64,000 nt of DNA, taken from assembly GCA_045633565.1 (NCBI GenBank), contig JAZQYO010000019.1:62001-126000 (forward strand), in the 5' to 3' direction. A program made the translations under genes and the position numbers. Of the stretch, positions 33,760-42,662 are shown piece by piece. Below the pieces are notes generated by a model. That model was not told where the DNA came from, did no database searches, and was given only the letters and a program-made list of their open reading frames with translations. The stretch comes from RGIG7450 sp045633565 (GTDB lineage: Bacteria > Bacillota > Clostridia > RUG12999). Position 1 is the first letter of the stretch, and each line of letters begins with the position of its first letter.

Positions 33760-33813
33760 CCTTATAAAACCCGGAATACTCAGATAAACTGAAATATTCC
33801 GGGTTTTATAAGG
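33760..33813. repeat. 19-bp perfect inverted repeat with 16-bp loop
   Basis: 33760-33778 is the exact reverse complement of 33795-33813, and TCAG/CTGA (33780-33783 with 33789-33792) can extend it inside the loop. There is no T-run on either side, so it is not a normal terminator. The following 33814-33880 is AT-rich with nothing recognised. Confidence 0.85.
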
Positions 33814-33880
33814 ATTTGGAGTTCAAATATATTTTTCTCGAATTTATTTAAATTATGTAAGATAATTTTTCAAAAAACTC

Positions 33881-33909
33881 TTGATTTTTCTATTTTTATA
33901 TGATATAAT
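33881..33909 (+). promoter_or_regulatory. Promoter of the rimP-nusA-infB operon
   Basis: TTGATT (33881-33886) and TATAAT (33904-33909), 17-bp spacer, about 75 bp before rimP. Confidence 0.8.
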
Positions 33910-33933
33910 TGTGTATACTTAAGATACTATGGA

Positions 33934-33966
33934 AAGTGAGTGGGCTAATCGGTCCACTCACTTTTG
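33934..33966 (+). promoter_or_regulatory. Leader hairpin upstream of rimP
   Basis: AAGTGAGTGG (33934-33943) pairs with CCACTCACTT (33954-33963), followed by TT G. It sits about 17 bases after the predicted transcription start. It may act as a weak attenuator of this operon; NusA is itself a termination factor. Confidence 0.6.
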
Positions 33967-33985
33967 TTGAAAGGCGCGTGACGGA

Positions 33986-34444
33986 GTGAACGATATTGAA
34001 AAAAAGGTCTGGGAACTTTCCGAAGATGCAGTAGAAACTGAAGGCTGTTTTGTTTACCTTGTTGAGTATGTCAAAGAAGGCAAGGACAGGGTTTTAAGAA
34101 TTCTTATAGACTCTGAAGATGGTGTTGACATTAATCAGTGTGAAAACATCAGCCGAAAAGTAAGCGACATACTTGATGAAGCAGACCCTATACCCGACAG
34201 TTATATGCTTGAGGTTTCCTCAGCAGGTCTTGAAAGAAAGATTGTTCTGCCATGGCATTTTGAAGGATATAATGGTGAGATGGTAGATGTTGGCCTTTAC
34301 GCTTCAATAAACGGCCATAAGAAATACACCGGTATTTTAAAAAATTATATTGAAAAGAAATCATTAACCATTGAGGTTAATGGAGAAGATACAGTGTTTG
34401 ACCTGAAGGATATTTCTTCAGTTAATTTACACTTTGATTTTTAA
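33986..34444 (+). CDS. rimP: Ribosome maturation factor RimP
   Basis: 152 residues, the usual RimP length. It has an N-terminal alpha/beta domain (GCFVYLVEYVKEGKDRVLRILID, CENISRKVSDILDE, YMLEVSSAGLERKI) and a C-terminal Sm-like barrel. It is needed for late 30S maturation. GTG start; the SD is weak (ACGGAG close to the start). First gene of the conserved nusA/infB operon, with nusA starting 26 bases later. Confidence 0.95.
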   Translation: MNDIEKKVWELSEDAVETEGCFVYLVEYVKEGKDRVLRILIDSEDGVDINQCENISRKVSDILDEADPIPDSYMLEVSSAGLERKIVLPWHFEGYNGEMVDVGLYASINGHKKYTGILKNYIEKKSLTIEVNGEDTVFDLKDISSVNLHFDF

Positions 34445-34470
34445 AAATTTACAGATTGGAGAATTTTAAA

Positions 34471-35613
34471 ATGAAAAACGAACTCAATGAAGCTCTTGAT
34501 CTCCTTGAAAAGGAGAAAAACATTAAGCGAGAAGTAATTCTTGAAGCACTGGAAAACGCCCTCATCCATACTTATAAGAAAAACTACAAGGATGAGCAGG
34601 AGGATGTTGACATTAAAGTTGACCCTAAAACAGGCGAGGTTAAGGTTGTTTCAAAAAGAATTGTTGTAGAGGAATACAGCGAGGAATTTGAATCTACAGA
34701 AATTTTGCTTGAGGATGCGAAGAAAATAAAGAAAAAAGCTGACCTTGGCGATGTTATTGAAGTTGAAATTCTTCCAAAGAACTTTGGCAGAATCGCTGCT
34801 GGTACAGCTAAACAGATTATTCTGCAGAAAATCAGAGAAGCCGAAAGAGAACAAATTCTTCATGATTTTAATATTAGCGAAGGTGATATCATAAGCGGAA
34901 CTGTTGACCGCATCGAAAGAGTTGAGCTCAGAAACAAAGAGGGCGAATCAACTGCACCTGCAAAAATCAGACATAATGTTATTTTTGATATTGGTAAGGC
35001 TGAAGCAATAATGTCCTCAAGAGGACAGATTCCCGGTGAAACATATACTCACGGTGCAAAATTCCTGCTTTATATAATGGATGTGAATTCTTCACCCAAA
35101 GGAACATTTATTCAGGTTTCAAGAACTGAACCAAATTTTGTTGTTAAACTGTTCGAAAGAGAAGTTCCTGAAATCAAAGAAGGAATCGTTGAAATTAAAT
35201 CCATCTCACGTGAACCTGGTGTAAGGAGTAAAATTGCAGTTATTTCCAACGACAGTGACGTTGAGCCGATTGGTGCTTGCGTAGGTAACCGTGGAATCCG
35301 TGTTAATGCCGTTGTTGAAGAACTTTGCGGAGAAAAAATTGATATTGTAAATTATAGTGAAAATCCCGAAGAACTTATATCAGCTGCTCTGCTTCCGGCT
35401 CAGGTTTCAAAGGTTATTGTTAATGAGCAGGCACTTGAAAACGGCAGAAAAGAAGCTGTTGTAATTGTTGATGAATCTCAGCTTTCTCTTGCTATAGGAA
35501 AATCGGGTCTTAATGCAAGACTTGCCGCAAGACTTTCAGGCTGGAAAATTGATATTAAAAGCAGTACTGCTTATCTTCAGGAGTTGAAAGAAAATGACAA
35601 CGCAGAAGATTAA
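34471..35613 (+). CDS. nusA: Transcription termination/antitermination protein NusA
   Basis: About 380 residues: an N-terminal RNA-polymerase-binding domain, an S1 domain (about 135-200, GDIISGTVDRIE) and two KH domains (about 205-345, including IGACVGNRGIRVNAVVEEL and LAIGKSGLNARLAARLSGWKIDI). There are no C-terminal acidic repeats, as usual in Gram-positives. It modulates pausing, termination and antitermination. ATG 34471 has TTGGAGA upstream; the in-frame TTG at 34456 is part of that SD region. The stop lies inside ylxR (20-base overlap). Confidence 0.97.
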   Translation: MKNELNEALDLLEKEKNIKREVILEALENALIHTYKKNYKDEQEDVDIKVDPKTGEVKVVSKRIVVEEYSEEFESTEILLEDAKKIKKKADLGDVIEVEILPKNFGRIAAGTAKQIILQKIREAEREQILHDFNISEGDIISGTVDRIERVELRNKEGESTAPAKIRHNVIFDIGKAEAIMSSRGQIPGETYTHGAKFLLYIMDVNSSPKGTFIQVSRTEPNFVVKLFEREVPEIKEGIVEIKSISREPGVRSKIAVISNDSDVEPIGACVGNRGIRVNAVVEELCGEKIDIVNYSENPEELISAALLPAQVSKVIVNEQALENGRKEAVVIVDESQLSLAIGKSGLNARLAARLSGWKIDIKSSTAYLQELKENDNAED

Positions 35614-35863
35614 AAAAATTCCGCTTAGAAAGTGCGTATCCTGTAATGAACACAAGGAAAAAAGAGAGCTTGTGAGAATTGTTGCTTCAGAAGGAGCTGC
35701 CGTTATTGATAAAACACTTAAAATGAACGGCAGGGGAGCATACCTTTGCAAAGACGAAAAGTGTATTATGAATGCAAAAAAAAGAAAATCACTTGACAGA
35801 AGTCTTGAAATAAAGGTTAATGATGATTTTTATGATGTATTAATAAAGGAGCTGCAGAATTGA
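35594..35863 (+). CDS. ylxR: YlxR (DUF448) nucleic-acid-binding protein
   Basis: 89 residues with the YlxR signature: KIPLRKCVSCNEHKEKRELVRIV, then GRGAYLCKDEKCI. It overlaps nusA by 20 bases and ylxQ by 4. Members bind RNA or DNA; some reports link YlxR to regulation of RNase P or other genes, but its role remains uncertain. Confidence 0.94.
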   Translation: MTTQKIKKIPLRKCVSCNEHKEKRELVRIVASEGAAVIDKTLKMNGRGAYLCKDEKCIMNAKKRKSLDRSLEIKVNDDFYDVLIKELQN

Positions 35864-36156
35864 ATAGTAAAATAGCAGGTCTTATTGGTCTTTGCAGGAA
35901 ATCAGGTAATCTTGCCTGCGGTGCAACCGCAACTGAAACGGCAATAAAAAGAAAAGCTTGTTATCTTGTTTTAATTGCCGGAGATTGTGGTGAGAGCATT
36001 AGAAAAAAGATAGTAAATCTATGCACTGAATATGCGGTTGAATACAGAATCGTAGAAACTAAAATGTGGCTTGGTACTGCGGCCGGTCTTGATGGTAAAG
36101 CAGTTATGGCTGTTAAAAGTAATGATTTTGCCCAGGGAATTTTAAAAATAATGTAA
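35860..36156 (+). CDS. ylxQ: L7Ae-family RNA-binding protein YlxQ
   Basis: 98 residues with an L7Ae/L30e/S12e/Gadd45 fold: KIAGLIGLCRKSGNLACGATATETAIK and the KACYLVLIAGDCGESIRKK strand-helix. Such proteins bind kink-turn RNAs. The TTG start overlaps the ylxR TGA and has AAAGGAG upstream. Position between ylxR and infB is the conserved Firmicutes order. Confidence 0.93.
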   Translation: MNSKIAGLIGLCRKSGNLACGATATETAIKRKACYLVLIAGDCGESIRKKIVNLCTEYAVEYRIVETKMWLGTAAGLDGKAVMAVKSNDFAQGILKIM

Positions 36157-36188
36157 ATTTTCCGGCAAAAAATCGGAGGTATGAATTT

Positions 36189-38417
36189 ATGGCTAAAATT
36201 AAAATTAATGTCCTCGCAAAAGCGTTTGATATTACCGGAAAGGAATTAATTCAGATTCTTTCTGAGCTTGGTATTGAAAAAAAGAGTACTACAAGCGGTT
36301 TGGAAGAAAACGAAATGGACGTATTGTTTGATGTAATAACCAAAAAATATGATGACGGTACACCTGTTAACTTTGAAAAAACTGTTAAAGAAGAGGCTCC
36401 CGCAGCAGAGGTTGTTGAAGAACCTGTTCAGGAAACAACAGAGCCTGCTCCGGAAGAGGAAAAAACAGAAGAAACAAGATATGTTGACACAAGAGCAAAT
36501 GCTGTTGACCTTGAAAAATTTGAAGAAGAATCACGTCTTCAGGATATTCTTCCCGAAATGAAACAGACTGACACCAAAAAGCAGAAAATCAAAAAGGGTA
36601 AGCAGCAGAAAGAAAATCGTGAAGCTGCTCAGAAACAGGTTAAACAGGTTAAGCCCAAGGAAGAAAAAATTCACGTTTTAATTCCAGACGAAATTACAGT
36701 TTCCGAGCTTGCTGAAAGAATGAAAAAGCCGGCTACGGAAATAATAAAAAGGCTTATGATGCTTGGAACAATGGCTACCGTTAACGATAACCTTGATTTT
36801 GATACAGCATCACTTGTTGCCGAAGACCTTGGAGCAACCGTTGAACATGAAATCATCTATACAGATGAAGATATTCTTTTCAATGATATTCCGGATGACG
36901 AAGCAGACCTTCAGCCTCGTCCGCCGGTTGTTGTAGTTATGGGCCACGTTGACCATGGTAAAACATCTCTGCTTGACTATATAAGAAAAAGTAAAGTTAC
37001 AGCAACAGAAGCAGGTGGTATTACTCAGCATATCGGTGCTTACAGTGTTAATGTTAACGACAGGGTAATTACTTTCCTTGACACACCCGGTCACGAAGCG
37101 TTTACAGCAATGCGTCTGCGTGGTGCTCAGGTAACAGATATTGCAATCCTTGTTGTAGCCGCAGATGACGGTATCATGCCTCAGACAGTTGAAGCTATTA
37201 ATCACGCAAAAGCTGCCGGTGTAACTACAATTATTGCAATCAATAAAATTGACAAACCCAGTGCAAACATTGACCGTGTAATGCAGGAACTTACCGAATA
37301 TGAGCTTGTTCCCGAGGCATGGGGAGGCGACACAATATGTGTTCCCGTATCTGCACTTACAGGCGAAGGCGTAGACAATCTTCTTGAAATGGCAATCTTA
37401 GTTGCTGACATGAAAGAGCTTAAAGCAAACCCCAACCGTCGTGCAAAAGGTACAGTTATCGAGTCAAGACTTGACAAAGCAAAAGGTACAGTTGCAACAG
37501 TACTCGTTGAAAACGGAACACTTCACACGGGAGATCTTATTGTTGCCGGTACATCCATGGGTAAAGTAAGAGCCATGACAGACCATAAAGGTAAAAAGGT
37601 AGGGGAGGCTGGTCCTTCAACTCCTGTTGAAATTCTCGGTCTTGATATAGCGCCCGAAGGCGGCGACACATTCTATTGTGTAGAAAACGAAAGAATGGCT
37701 AAAAACGTTGTTGAAGCACGTAAATTCAAGATTAAAAATGAAGAACAGAATTCAAGAAAACTTGTTTCTCTTGATGACCTTTTCAATCAGATTAATCAGG
37801 GTGAAGTTAAAGACCTCAATATAATTGTCAAAGCAGACGTTCAGGGTAGCGTTGAGGCTGTTAAACAGTCACTTTTAAAACTTTCGAACGAAGAAGTCAG
37901 AATTAATATTATTCACGGTGCAGTCGGTGCCGTTAATGAATCTGACGTTATGCTTGCAGATGCTTCAAATGCAATTATCGTTGGCTTTAATGTAAGACCT
38001 ACAAATGGTGCAACCCAGTCTGCTGCAGATAAGAATGTTGATGTAAGACTTTACAGAATTATTTATCAGGCAATTGAAGAAATTGAGGCAGCTATCAAAG
38101 GTATGCTTGCACCTGAATTCGTTGAGAAAATCCAGGGTCATGCCGAAGTACGTCAGCTCTTTAAAGTTTCGGGCGTTGGTACTATTGCCGGATGCCATGT
38201 TGTTGATGGTAAAATCACAAGAAATTCACAGATTAGAATTAACCGCGACGGCATTGTTGTTCATGACGGTCTCTTAAGCTCACTCAAGAGATTTAAAGAT
38301 GATGCAAAAGAGGTTGCCGAAGGTTTTGAATGTGGTATGACAATTGAAAAATTCAATGACCTTAAAGAAGGCGATATTGTTGAAGCTTATATAATGGAAA
38401 AAGTGGAAAGGACATGA
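36189..38417 (+). CDS. infB: Translation initiation factor IF-2
   Basis: 742 residues. It has an IF2-N helix domain (KINVLAKAFDITGKELIQIL), a charged Glu/Lys/Gln-rich linker (about residues 65-160), a second IF2-N (ITVSELAERMKKPATEIIKRL), then the GTPase domain with GHVDHGKTSLLD, DTPGHEAFT and NKIDKP, and the C-terminal IF2 domains. It brings fMet-tRNA to the 30S subunit. Strong SD (CGGAGGT). Confidence 0.98.
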   Translation: MAKIKINVLAKAFDITGKELIQILSELGIEKKSTTSGLEENEMDVLFDVITKKYDDGTPVNFEKTVKEEAPAAEVVEEPVQETTEPAPEEEKTEETRYVDTRANAVDLEKFEEESRLQDILPEMKQTDTKKQKIKKGKQQKENREAAQKQVKQVKPKEEKIHVLIPDEITVSELAERMKKPATEIIKRLMMLGTMATVNDNLDFDTASLVAEDLGATVEHEIIYTDEDILFNDIPDDEADLQPRPPVVVVMGHVDHGKTSLLDYIRKSKVTATEAGGITQHIGAYSVNVNDRVITFLDTPGHEAFTAMRLRGAQVTDIAILVVAADDGIMPQTVEAINHAKAAGVTTIIAINKIDKPSANIDRVMQELTEYELVPEAWGGDTICVPVSALTGEGVDNLLEMAILVADMKELKANPNRRAKGTVIESRLDKAKGTVATVLVENGTLHTGDLIVAGTSMGKVRAMTDHKGKKVGEAGPSTPVEILGLDIAPEGGDTFYCVENERMAKNVVEARKFKIKNEEQNSRKLVSLDDLFNQINQGEVKDLNIIVKADVQGSVEAVKQSLLKLSNEEVRINIIHGAVGAVNESDVMLADASNAIIVGFNVRPTNGATQSAADKNVDVRLYRIIYQAIEEIEAAIKGMLAPEFVEKIQGHAEVRQLFKVSGVGTIAGCHVVDGKITRNSQIRINRDGIVVHDGLLSSLKRFKDDAKEVAEGFECGMTIEKFNDLKEGDIVEAYIMEKVERT

Positions 38418-38422
38418 TTTAA

Positions 38423-38767
38423 ATGTCATTTGACAGAACGGACCGTGTGTCGGAAGAACTAAAAAAAGAGCTTGCGGAACTTATTCCAAATTTAAAGGAT
38501 CCGAGAATTTCGGGTATGTGTTCTGTAATTTCTGCAACCATTACAAAAGATTTTAAATATGCAAAAGCATATATAAGTGTTTTGGGAACAGAAAAAGAAA
38601 AAGAGGACACAATTAAAGGTTTAAACAGCGCTGCAGGATTTATCAGAAAAGAAATCGGCCGTGCATTAAGGCTCAGATACACCCCTGAAATAACCTTTGA
38701 GCTTGACAGTTCAATTGAGTATGGTGCTCATATTTCAAAGTTACTGTCAGATATTGAAAAGAGGTAA
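38423..38767 (+). CDS. rbfA: Ribosome-binding factor A
   Basis: 114 residues, a KH-like fold typical of RbfA. Signatures are LKDPRISGMCSVISATITKDFKYAKAYISVLG and RLRYTPEITFELDSSIEYGAHI. It helps 16S rRNA maturation. It starts 5 bases after infB, with an AAAGGAC-like SD inside the infB end. Confidence 0.96.
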   Translation: MSFDRTDRVSEELKKELAELIPNLKDPRISGMCSVISATITKDFKYAKAYISVLGTEKEKEDTIKGLNSAAGFIRKEIGRALRLRYTPEITFELDSSIEYGAHISKLLSDIEKR

Positions 38768-38772
38768 TTTAA

Positions 38773-39702
38773 GTGCTTGATAACATTGCAAAAAAACTGC
38801 TTTCCCATAATAAAATTTATATTATAACACATGAAAATCCCGACGGAGACGCTTTGGGAAGCAGTTTTGCGCTTAAATTTGCATTAAACTCTCTCGGAAA
38901 AGATGCACAAGTGGTATTAAATGGTCCATTGCCTGTAAGTTTTGAATTTACAGGTTGGAAACCGCTTATCTGGAGCGAAAATCTTTCTGCAGACTGTGTG
39001 GTAGGATTGGATTTTAATGTGCTCTCAAGAGCAGGGAATTCCGCATTACTTTTTGAAATGGCTGAGGACAAAATTTTAATCGACCATCACCTCGGCTGTG
39101 AAATAGCAGGGGAACTTATGGAATCTCGTCCGACAGCAGCTGCTACCGGCGAAATTATCTATGAGCTTATAAATAAACTTTGTCCGCACGTTTCTAAAGA
39201 AATTGCAGAATGTATTTACATTGCAATAATGACCGATACAGGTGGTTGCAGATATTCTAACACCACAAAAAACACTCATCTTATTCTTGCGGATTTAATT
39301 GATAAAATTGACCATGCTTATATAACAAGAATGGTTCTGGAATTAATGAGCAGAGAAAAACTAGAAATTCATAAATTTGCGCTTAATAATTTTGAATTTT
39401 ATAAAAATTGTGAGATTTGTACAATTTCGGTTGAATCATCAATGATGAAGAATGAGGATTTACTGAACGGTATTGTAAATATTGCACTGAATATTGAAGG
39501 TGTAAAAGCAGGCGTTCTTTTTAAGCAGCGTGATGAAAATGTCACAAAAGTAAGTCTTAGAACAACCGGTGACGTTGACGCAAGAGAAATTTGCGCTCTA
39601 TTTTCCGGTGGAGGTCATAAAAATGCTGCCGGCTGCACAATAGAAAAATCTCTTTGCGATGCGAAAAAACTGTTTATCGAAAGGCTTTCCGAAAGGATAT
39701 AA
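38773..39702 (+). CDS. nrnA: DHH-family phosphoesterase, NrnA-type (oligoribonuclease/pAp phosphatase)
   Basis: 309 residues. The DHH domain has HENPDGDALGSS (motif I), a catalytic DHH at LIDHHLG and MTDTGGCRYSN. The DHHA1 domain ends in the GGGHKNAAGC motif. NrnA degrades nano-RNA and dephosphorylates 3'-phosphoadenosine 5'-phosphate. GTG start with GAGGTAA upstream. The location between rbfA and truB is the common Firmicutes arrangement. Confidence 0.94.
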   Translation: MLDNIAKKLLSHNKIYIITHENPDGDALGSSFALKFALNSLGKDAQVVLNGPLPVSFEFTGWKPLIWSENLSADCVVGLDFNVLSRAGNSALLFEMAEDKILIDHHLGCEIAGELMESRPTAAATGEIIYELINKLCPHVSKEIAECIYIAIMTDTGGCRYSNTTKNTHLILADLIDKIDHAYITRMVLELMSREKLEIHKFALNNFEFYKNCEICTISVESSMMKNEDLLNGIVNIALNIEGVKAGVLFKQRDENVTKVSLRTTGDVDAREICALFSGGGHKNAAGCTIEKSLCDAKKLFIERLSERI

Positions 39703-39705
39703 TAT

Positions 39706-40560
39706 ATGAACGGTATAGTTAATATATATAAACCACCCGGAATTACATCACACGGTGCGGTTAATCGGGTGAGGAAAATTCTCGGCATAAAAAAGGTTGG
39801 ACACACCGGAACCTTGGACCCCGATGCAGAGGGAGTGCTTCCCATATGTGTTGGCAAAGGAACAAAACTTGCCGGACTTTTAACTGATGCAGACAAGGCA
39901 TACAGAGCAGTTATTAAACTTGGAGTGGTTACAGATACGCAGGATGCATCAGGAGAAATTTTATCGGAATGTGCCCCTTTTGTAAGCGAAAATGATTTTA
40001 TATCCGCTGTAAATAGTTTTATCGGAAAAATAAAGCAAATTCCGCCCATGTATTCAGCTCTTAAAGTGAACGGCAGAAAACTTTGTGACCTTGCAAGGCA
40101 GGGGATAGAGGTTGAAAGAAAACCGAGAGAAATTAATATTTTTTCAATAGAAATATCTGATTTTGATGGTATAACAGCTACTCTTGATGTTTCCTGTTCA
40201 AAAGGTACATATATTCGCACCCTCTGTCATGATATAGGTCAAAAACTTGGTTGCGGAGCGATTATGCAAAGTCTTGTGCGTACAAAAAGCGGCATGTTTG
40301 AAATAGACAATTCTGTTTCATTTGAAGAATTTGAAAAAAATCCGGCAGCTTTTATAACACCACCGGACAAACTTTTTATGAATTTACCAGAGTATGTTGC
40401 AACAGAAGATGAAAGTGTTAAGATTAAAAACGGCATAAGGATTAAAACACAAACAGAAAACGGAAAAACATATAGAGTTTATTCGGACAAGGGCGAGTTT
40501 CTTGCTCTTTCTGAATCGGTTAATAATCATTTAATAATGAAAACAGCTTTTTTTGGATAG
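39706..40560 (+). CDS. truB: tRNA pseudouridine-55 synthase
   Basis: 284 residues. The catalytic Asp lies in GHTGTLDPDAEGVLPICVGKGTK, with the other TruB motifs KAYRAVIKLG, QIPPMYSALKVNGRKL and SKGTYIRTLCHDIG. A C-terminal PUA-like domain covers about residues 225-284. It isomerises U55 in the T-loop of tRNAs. It starts 3 bases after nrnA. Confidence 0.97.
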   Translation: MNGIVNIYKPPGITSHGAVNRVRKILGIKKVGHTGTLDPDAEGVLPICVGKGTKLAGLLTDADKAYRAVIKLGVVTDTQDASGEILSECAPFVSENDFISAVNSFIGKIKQIPPMYSALKVNGRKLCDLARQGIEVERKPREINIFSIEISDFDGITATLDVSCSKGTYIRTLCHDIGQKLGCGAIMQSLVRTKSGMFEIDNSVSFEEFEKNPAAFITPPDKLFMNLPEYVATEDESVKIKNGIRIKTQTENGKTYRVYSDKGEFLALSESVNNHLIMKTAFFG

Positions 40561-40572
40561 GAGAGTATTAAA

Positions 40573-42630
40573 ATGGAAAAAAAGTATGAATTCAGAAAAA
40601 AATTATTACAGGTACACAATAAAAACATTAGAAACAACGATATTAATCCAAATGTGGACGATTTTGAGTTTACAGATGGAACAATAATTTCCATTCCTGA
40701 AAATTCAGGTGTGGTTCTTGAAAACGCTGTTAAAGATATTATTGATTTCTTTTTCACATCAATGAATATTTCCGCAAGATGCGGAAAAGCTGGTGTAATT
40801 GAATTTGAAATAGGTGTTGAAAACCCTGAAAGAGTAACTGAATTTGAAATAAAAATTGACGATAAAATTAAGATTACTGCAATTGACGAACGCAGCGCAG
40901 CACAGGCACTTTTCTATCTGGAAGACATAATGACAGAGAGAAAAGCTCCGGTTGTTAAAAAAGGAATAATAAATAAAAAACTTCCTTTTTCTCCAAGAAT
41001 GATTCGCGAATGTGGTTACAGTATACATACTTTACCTGACGAATATCTTGCGCATATGGCTCATAATGGCTATAACGCAATTTTACTCCGATTTGTAAGT
41101 GATGATAATTCTAACTCTCCAAGTGCTGAAAATCTGTCTGTTTCAAGATTTACAGAGATTTTAAAGAGAACAAAAAAATGGGGGATTGACGTTTATCTTC
41201 TTCCCGAATTTACCAATAAATATCATCCGGACGCTCCCGAAGCTGATGAATATTATGAAAAAGCTTATGGTGATTTAATTAAAACATATCCTGAAATCAG
41301 AGGTATGGTTTTGGTTGGGGAATCAATTGGTTTCCCGAGTAAAGACCCGAACACAACCGGCGGACATAGATTAAAATCTCCCGATAATATACCATTTGAG
41401 AAAATGGGAACAGGATTTTATCCTTGTTATGACTACTATAAACTTATTAATGTTATAAAGGAAAAAACACGTAAATATAATAAAGATTTTGACATTGTAT
41501 TTTGGACATACAACTTTGCAAGCGGTAAAGCATTAAACTGGGGAAATGCGGTTGAAAAGATGATAGATCTTCTGCCGACTGATATTACCCTCCTGGTAAC
41601 TTTTGAGCTGTTTGAACAGTATGAAATTGACGGAGTTACAAAGTTTTTGTGCGACTATTCAATTTCAAGACCAGGGCCTGCTCCTGAGTTTGTTGAAGAA
41701 GCCCAGATGGCTAAGAAAAGAGGAATTCGCCTTTATACTATGGCTTCAACCTGTGGTTGTACTTGGGACTATGGCGTAATTCCATATATGCCGACACCTC
41801 AGAAATGGATTAAGAGATACAAGGCACTCTTTGAGGCGCAAAAAAACTACGGTCTTTGCGGATTACTTGAAGGCTGGAGCATGGGACTTTATCCGTCTAT
41901 AATTTCTGAGCTCACTAAAAAATGTTTCTACAACAAGGATGAAGATTTTGATGAAATATTAAAATCAATTCTAAAAAGCCATTTTGGTGAAAACAGCGAT
42001 ACGGTTTACAAAGCTCTTGATTTATGGAGCACCACATCTGATTTTATTCATTCAACCTATGATAATCAGTATGGACCACTTCGTGTTGGTACAGGATATC
42101 CACTCTGTCTGAATGCGAATATCAGGTCGCCATACGGCTCCAATTGGCTTGATAACTTCCACACATGTTCACCGAGTATGTTTAATACACTCTATTCTGT
42201 TCGTATTGATACTGATAAAATGCACTGGGAAAAAGTTGCCTCTCTGTTAAGTGAGGGTGTTAACATTCTTAAATCAATTAAAAACCCAAACGAAGAGATT
42301 TCTTCACTTGAAAACCTGGGGCAATATATGTATCATTGTACTATGACGGTTATCAATGTTCACAGGTGGCATAAACACCGTGCACTTTTAAAGGTGTTAA
42401 CTGATAAAAAAGAGATTGAAAAATCACTTGAAAATCTAAAAGAAATTGCTGCCGACGAAAGAAAAAATTCACTCGACAGTATTGAATGTCTTAAAAAAGA
42501 TTCCAGGCTCGGCTTTGAACCTACTGAAGATTATTACGGCGGAGAGGAAGCTGTTTTGTGGAAAATAAAGCATCTTGATTATGTTGTAAGAGATGAAATA
42601 AAAAGATATTATATTGAACTTGATCTGTAA
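40573..42630 (+). CDS. Putative cytoplasmic glycoside hydrolase (TIM-barrel, GH20/GH67-like layout)
   Basis: 685 residues without a signal peptide. The N-terminal part (about residues 50-140, ending ITAIDERSAAQALFYLEDIM) resembles the small alpha/beta domain that precedes the barrel in GH20, GH67 and similar enzymes. A barrel-like region (about 150-470) has the strand motifs NAILLRF, YLLPEF, GMVLVGES and FWTYNF, with candidate acidic residues in VGES. A helical C-terminal region follows. No specific family can be given by eye. It begins 12 bases after truB with its own SD (GGAGAG), so it ends the nusA/infB operon where ribF is often found. Confidence 0.6.
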   Translation: MEKKYEFRKKLLQVHNKNIRNNDINPNVDDFEFTDGTIISIPENSGVVLENAVKDIIDFFFTSMNISARCGKAGVIEFEIGVENPERVTEFEIKIDDKIKITAIDERSAAQALFYLEDIMTERKAPVVKKGIINKKLPFSPRMIRECGYSIHTLPDEYLAHMAHNGYNAILLRFVSDDNSNSPSAENLSVSRFTEILKRTKKWGIDVYLLPEFTNKYHPDAPEADEYYEKAYGDLIKTYPEIRGMVLVGESIGFPSKDPNTTGGHRLKSPDNIPFEKMGTGFYPCYDYYKLINVIKEKTRKYNKDFDIVFWTYNFASGKALNWGNAVEKMIDLLPTDITLLVTFELFEQYEIDGVTKFLCDYSISRPGPAPEFVEEAQMAKKRGIRLYTMASTCGCTWDYGVIPYMPTPQKWIKRYKALFEAQKNYGLCGLLEGWSMGLYPSIISELTKKCFYNKDEDFDEILKSILKSHFGENSDTVYKALDLWSTTSDFIHSTYDNQYGPLRVGTGYPLCLNANIRSPYGSNWLDNFHTCSPSMFNTLYSVRIDTDKMHWEKVASLLSEGVNILKSIKNPNEEISSLENLGQYMYHCTMTVINVHRWHKHRALLKVLTDKKEIEKSLENLKEIAADERKNSLDSIECLKKDSRLGFEPTEDYYGGEEAVLWKIKHLDYVVRDEIKRYYIELDL

Positions 42631-42632
42631 TA

Positions 42633-42662
42633 AAAAACCCGACCTTTGGTCGGGTTTTTCTT
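42633..42662. terminator. Bidirectional terminator between the glycoside-hydrolase gene and htpG
   Basis: AAAAACCCGACC/GGTCGGGTTTTT hairpin (42633-42657) with TTT loop and T-run; it closes the rimP operon and htpG. Confidence 0.9.
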
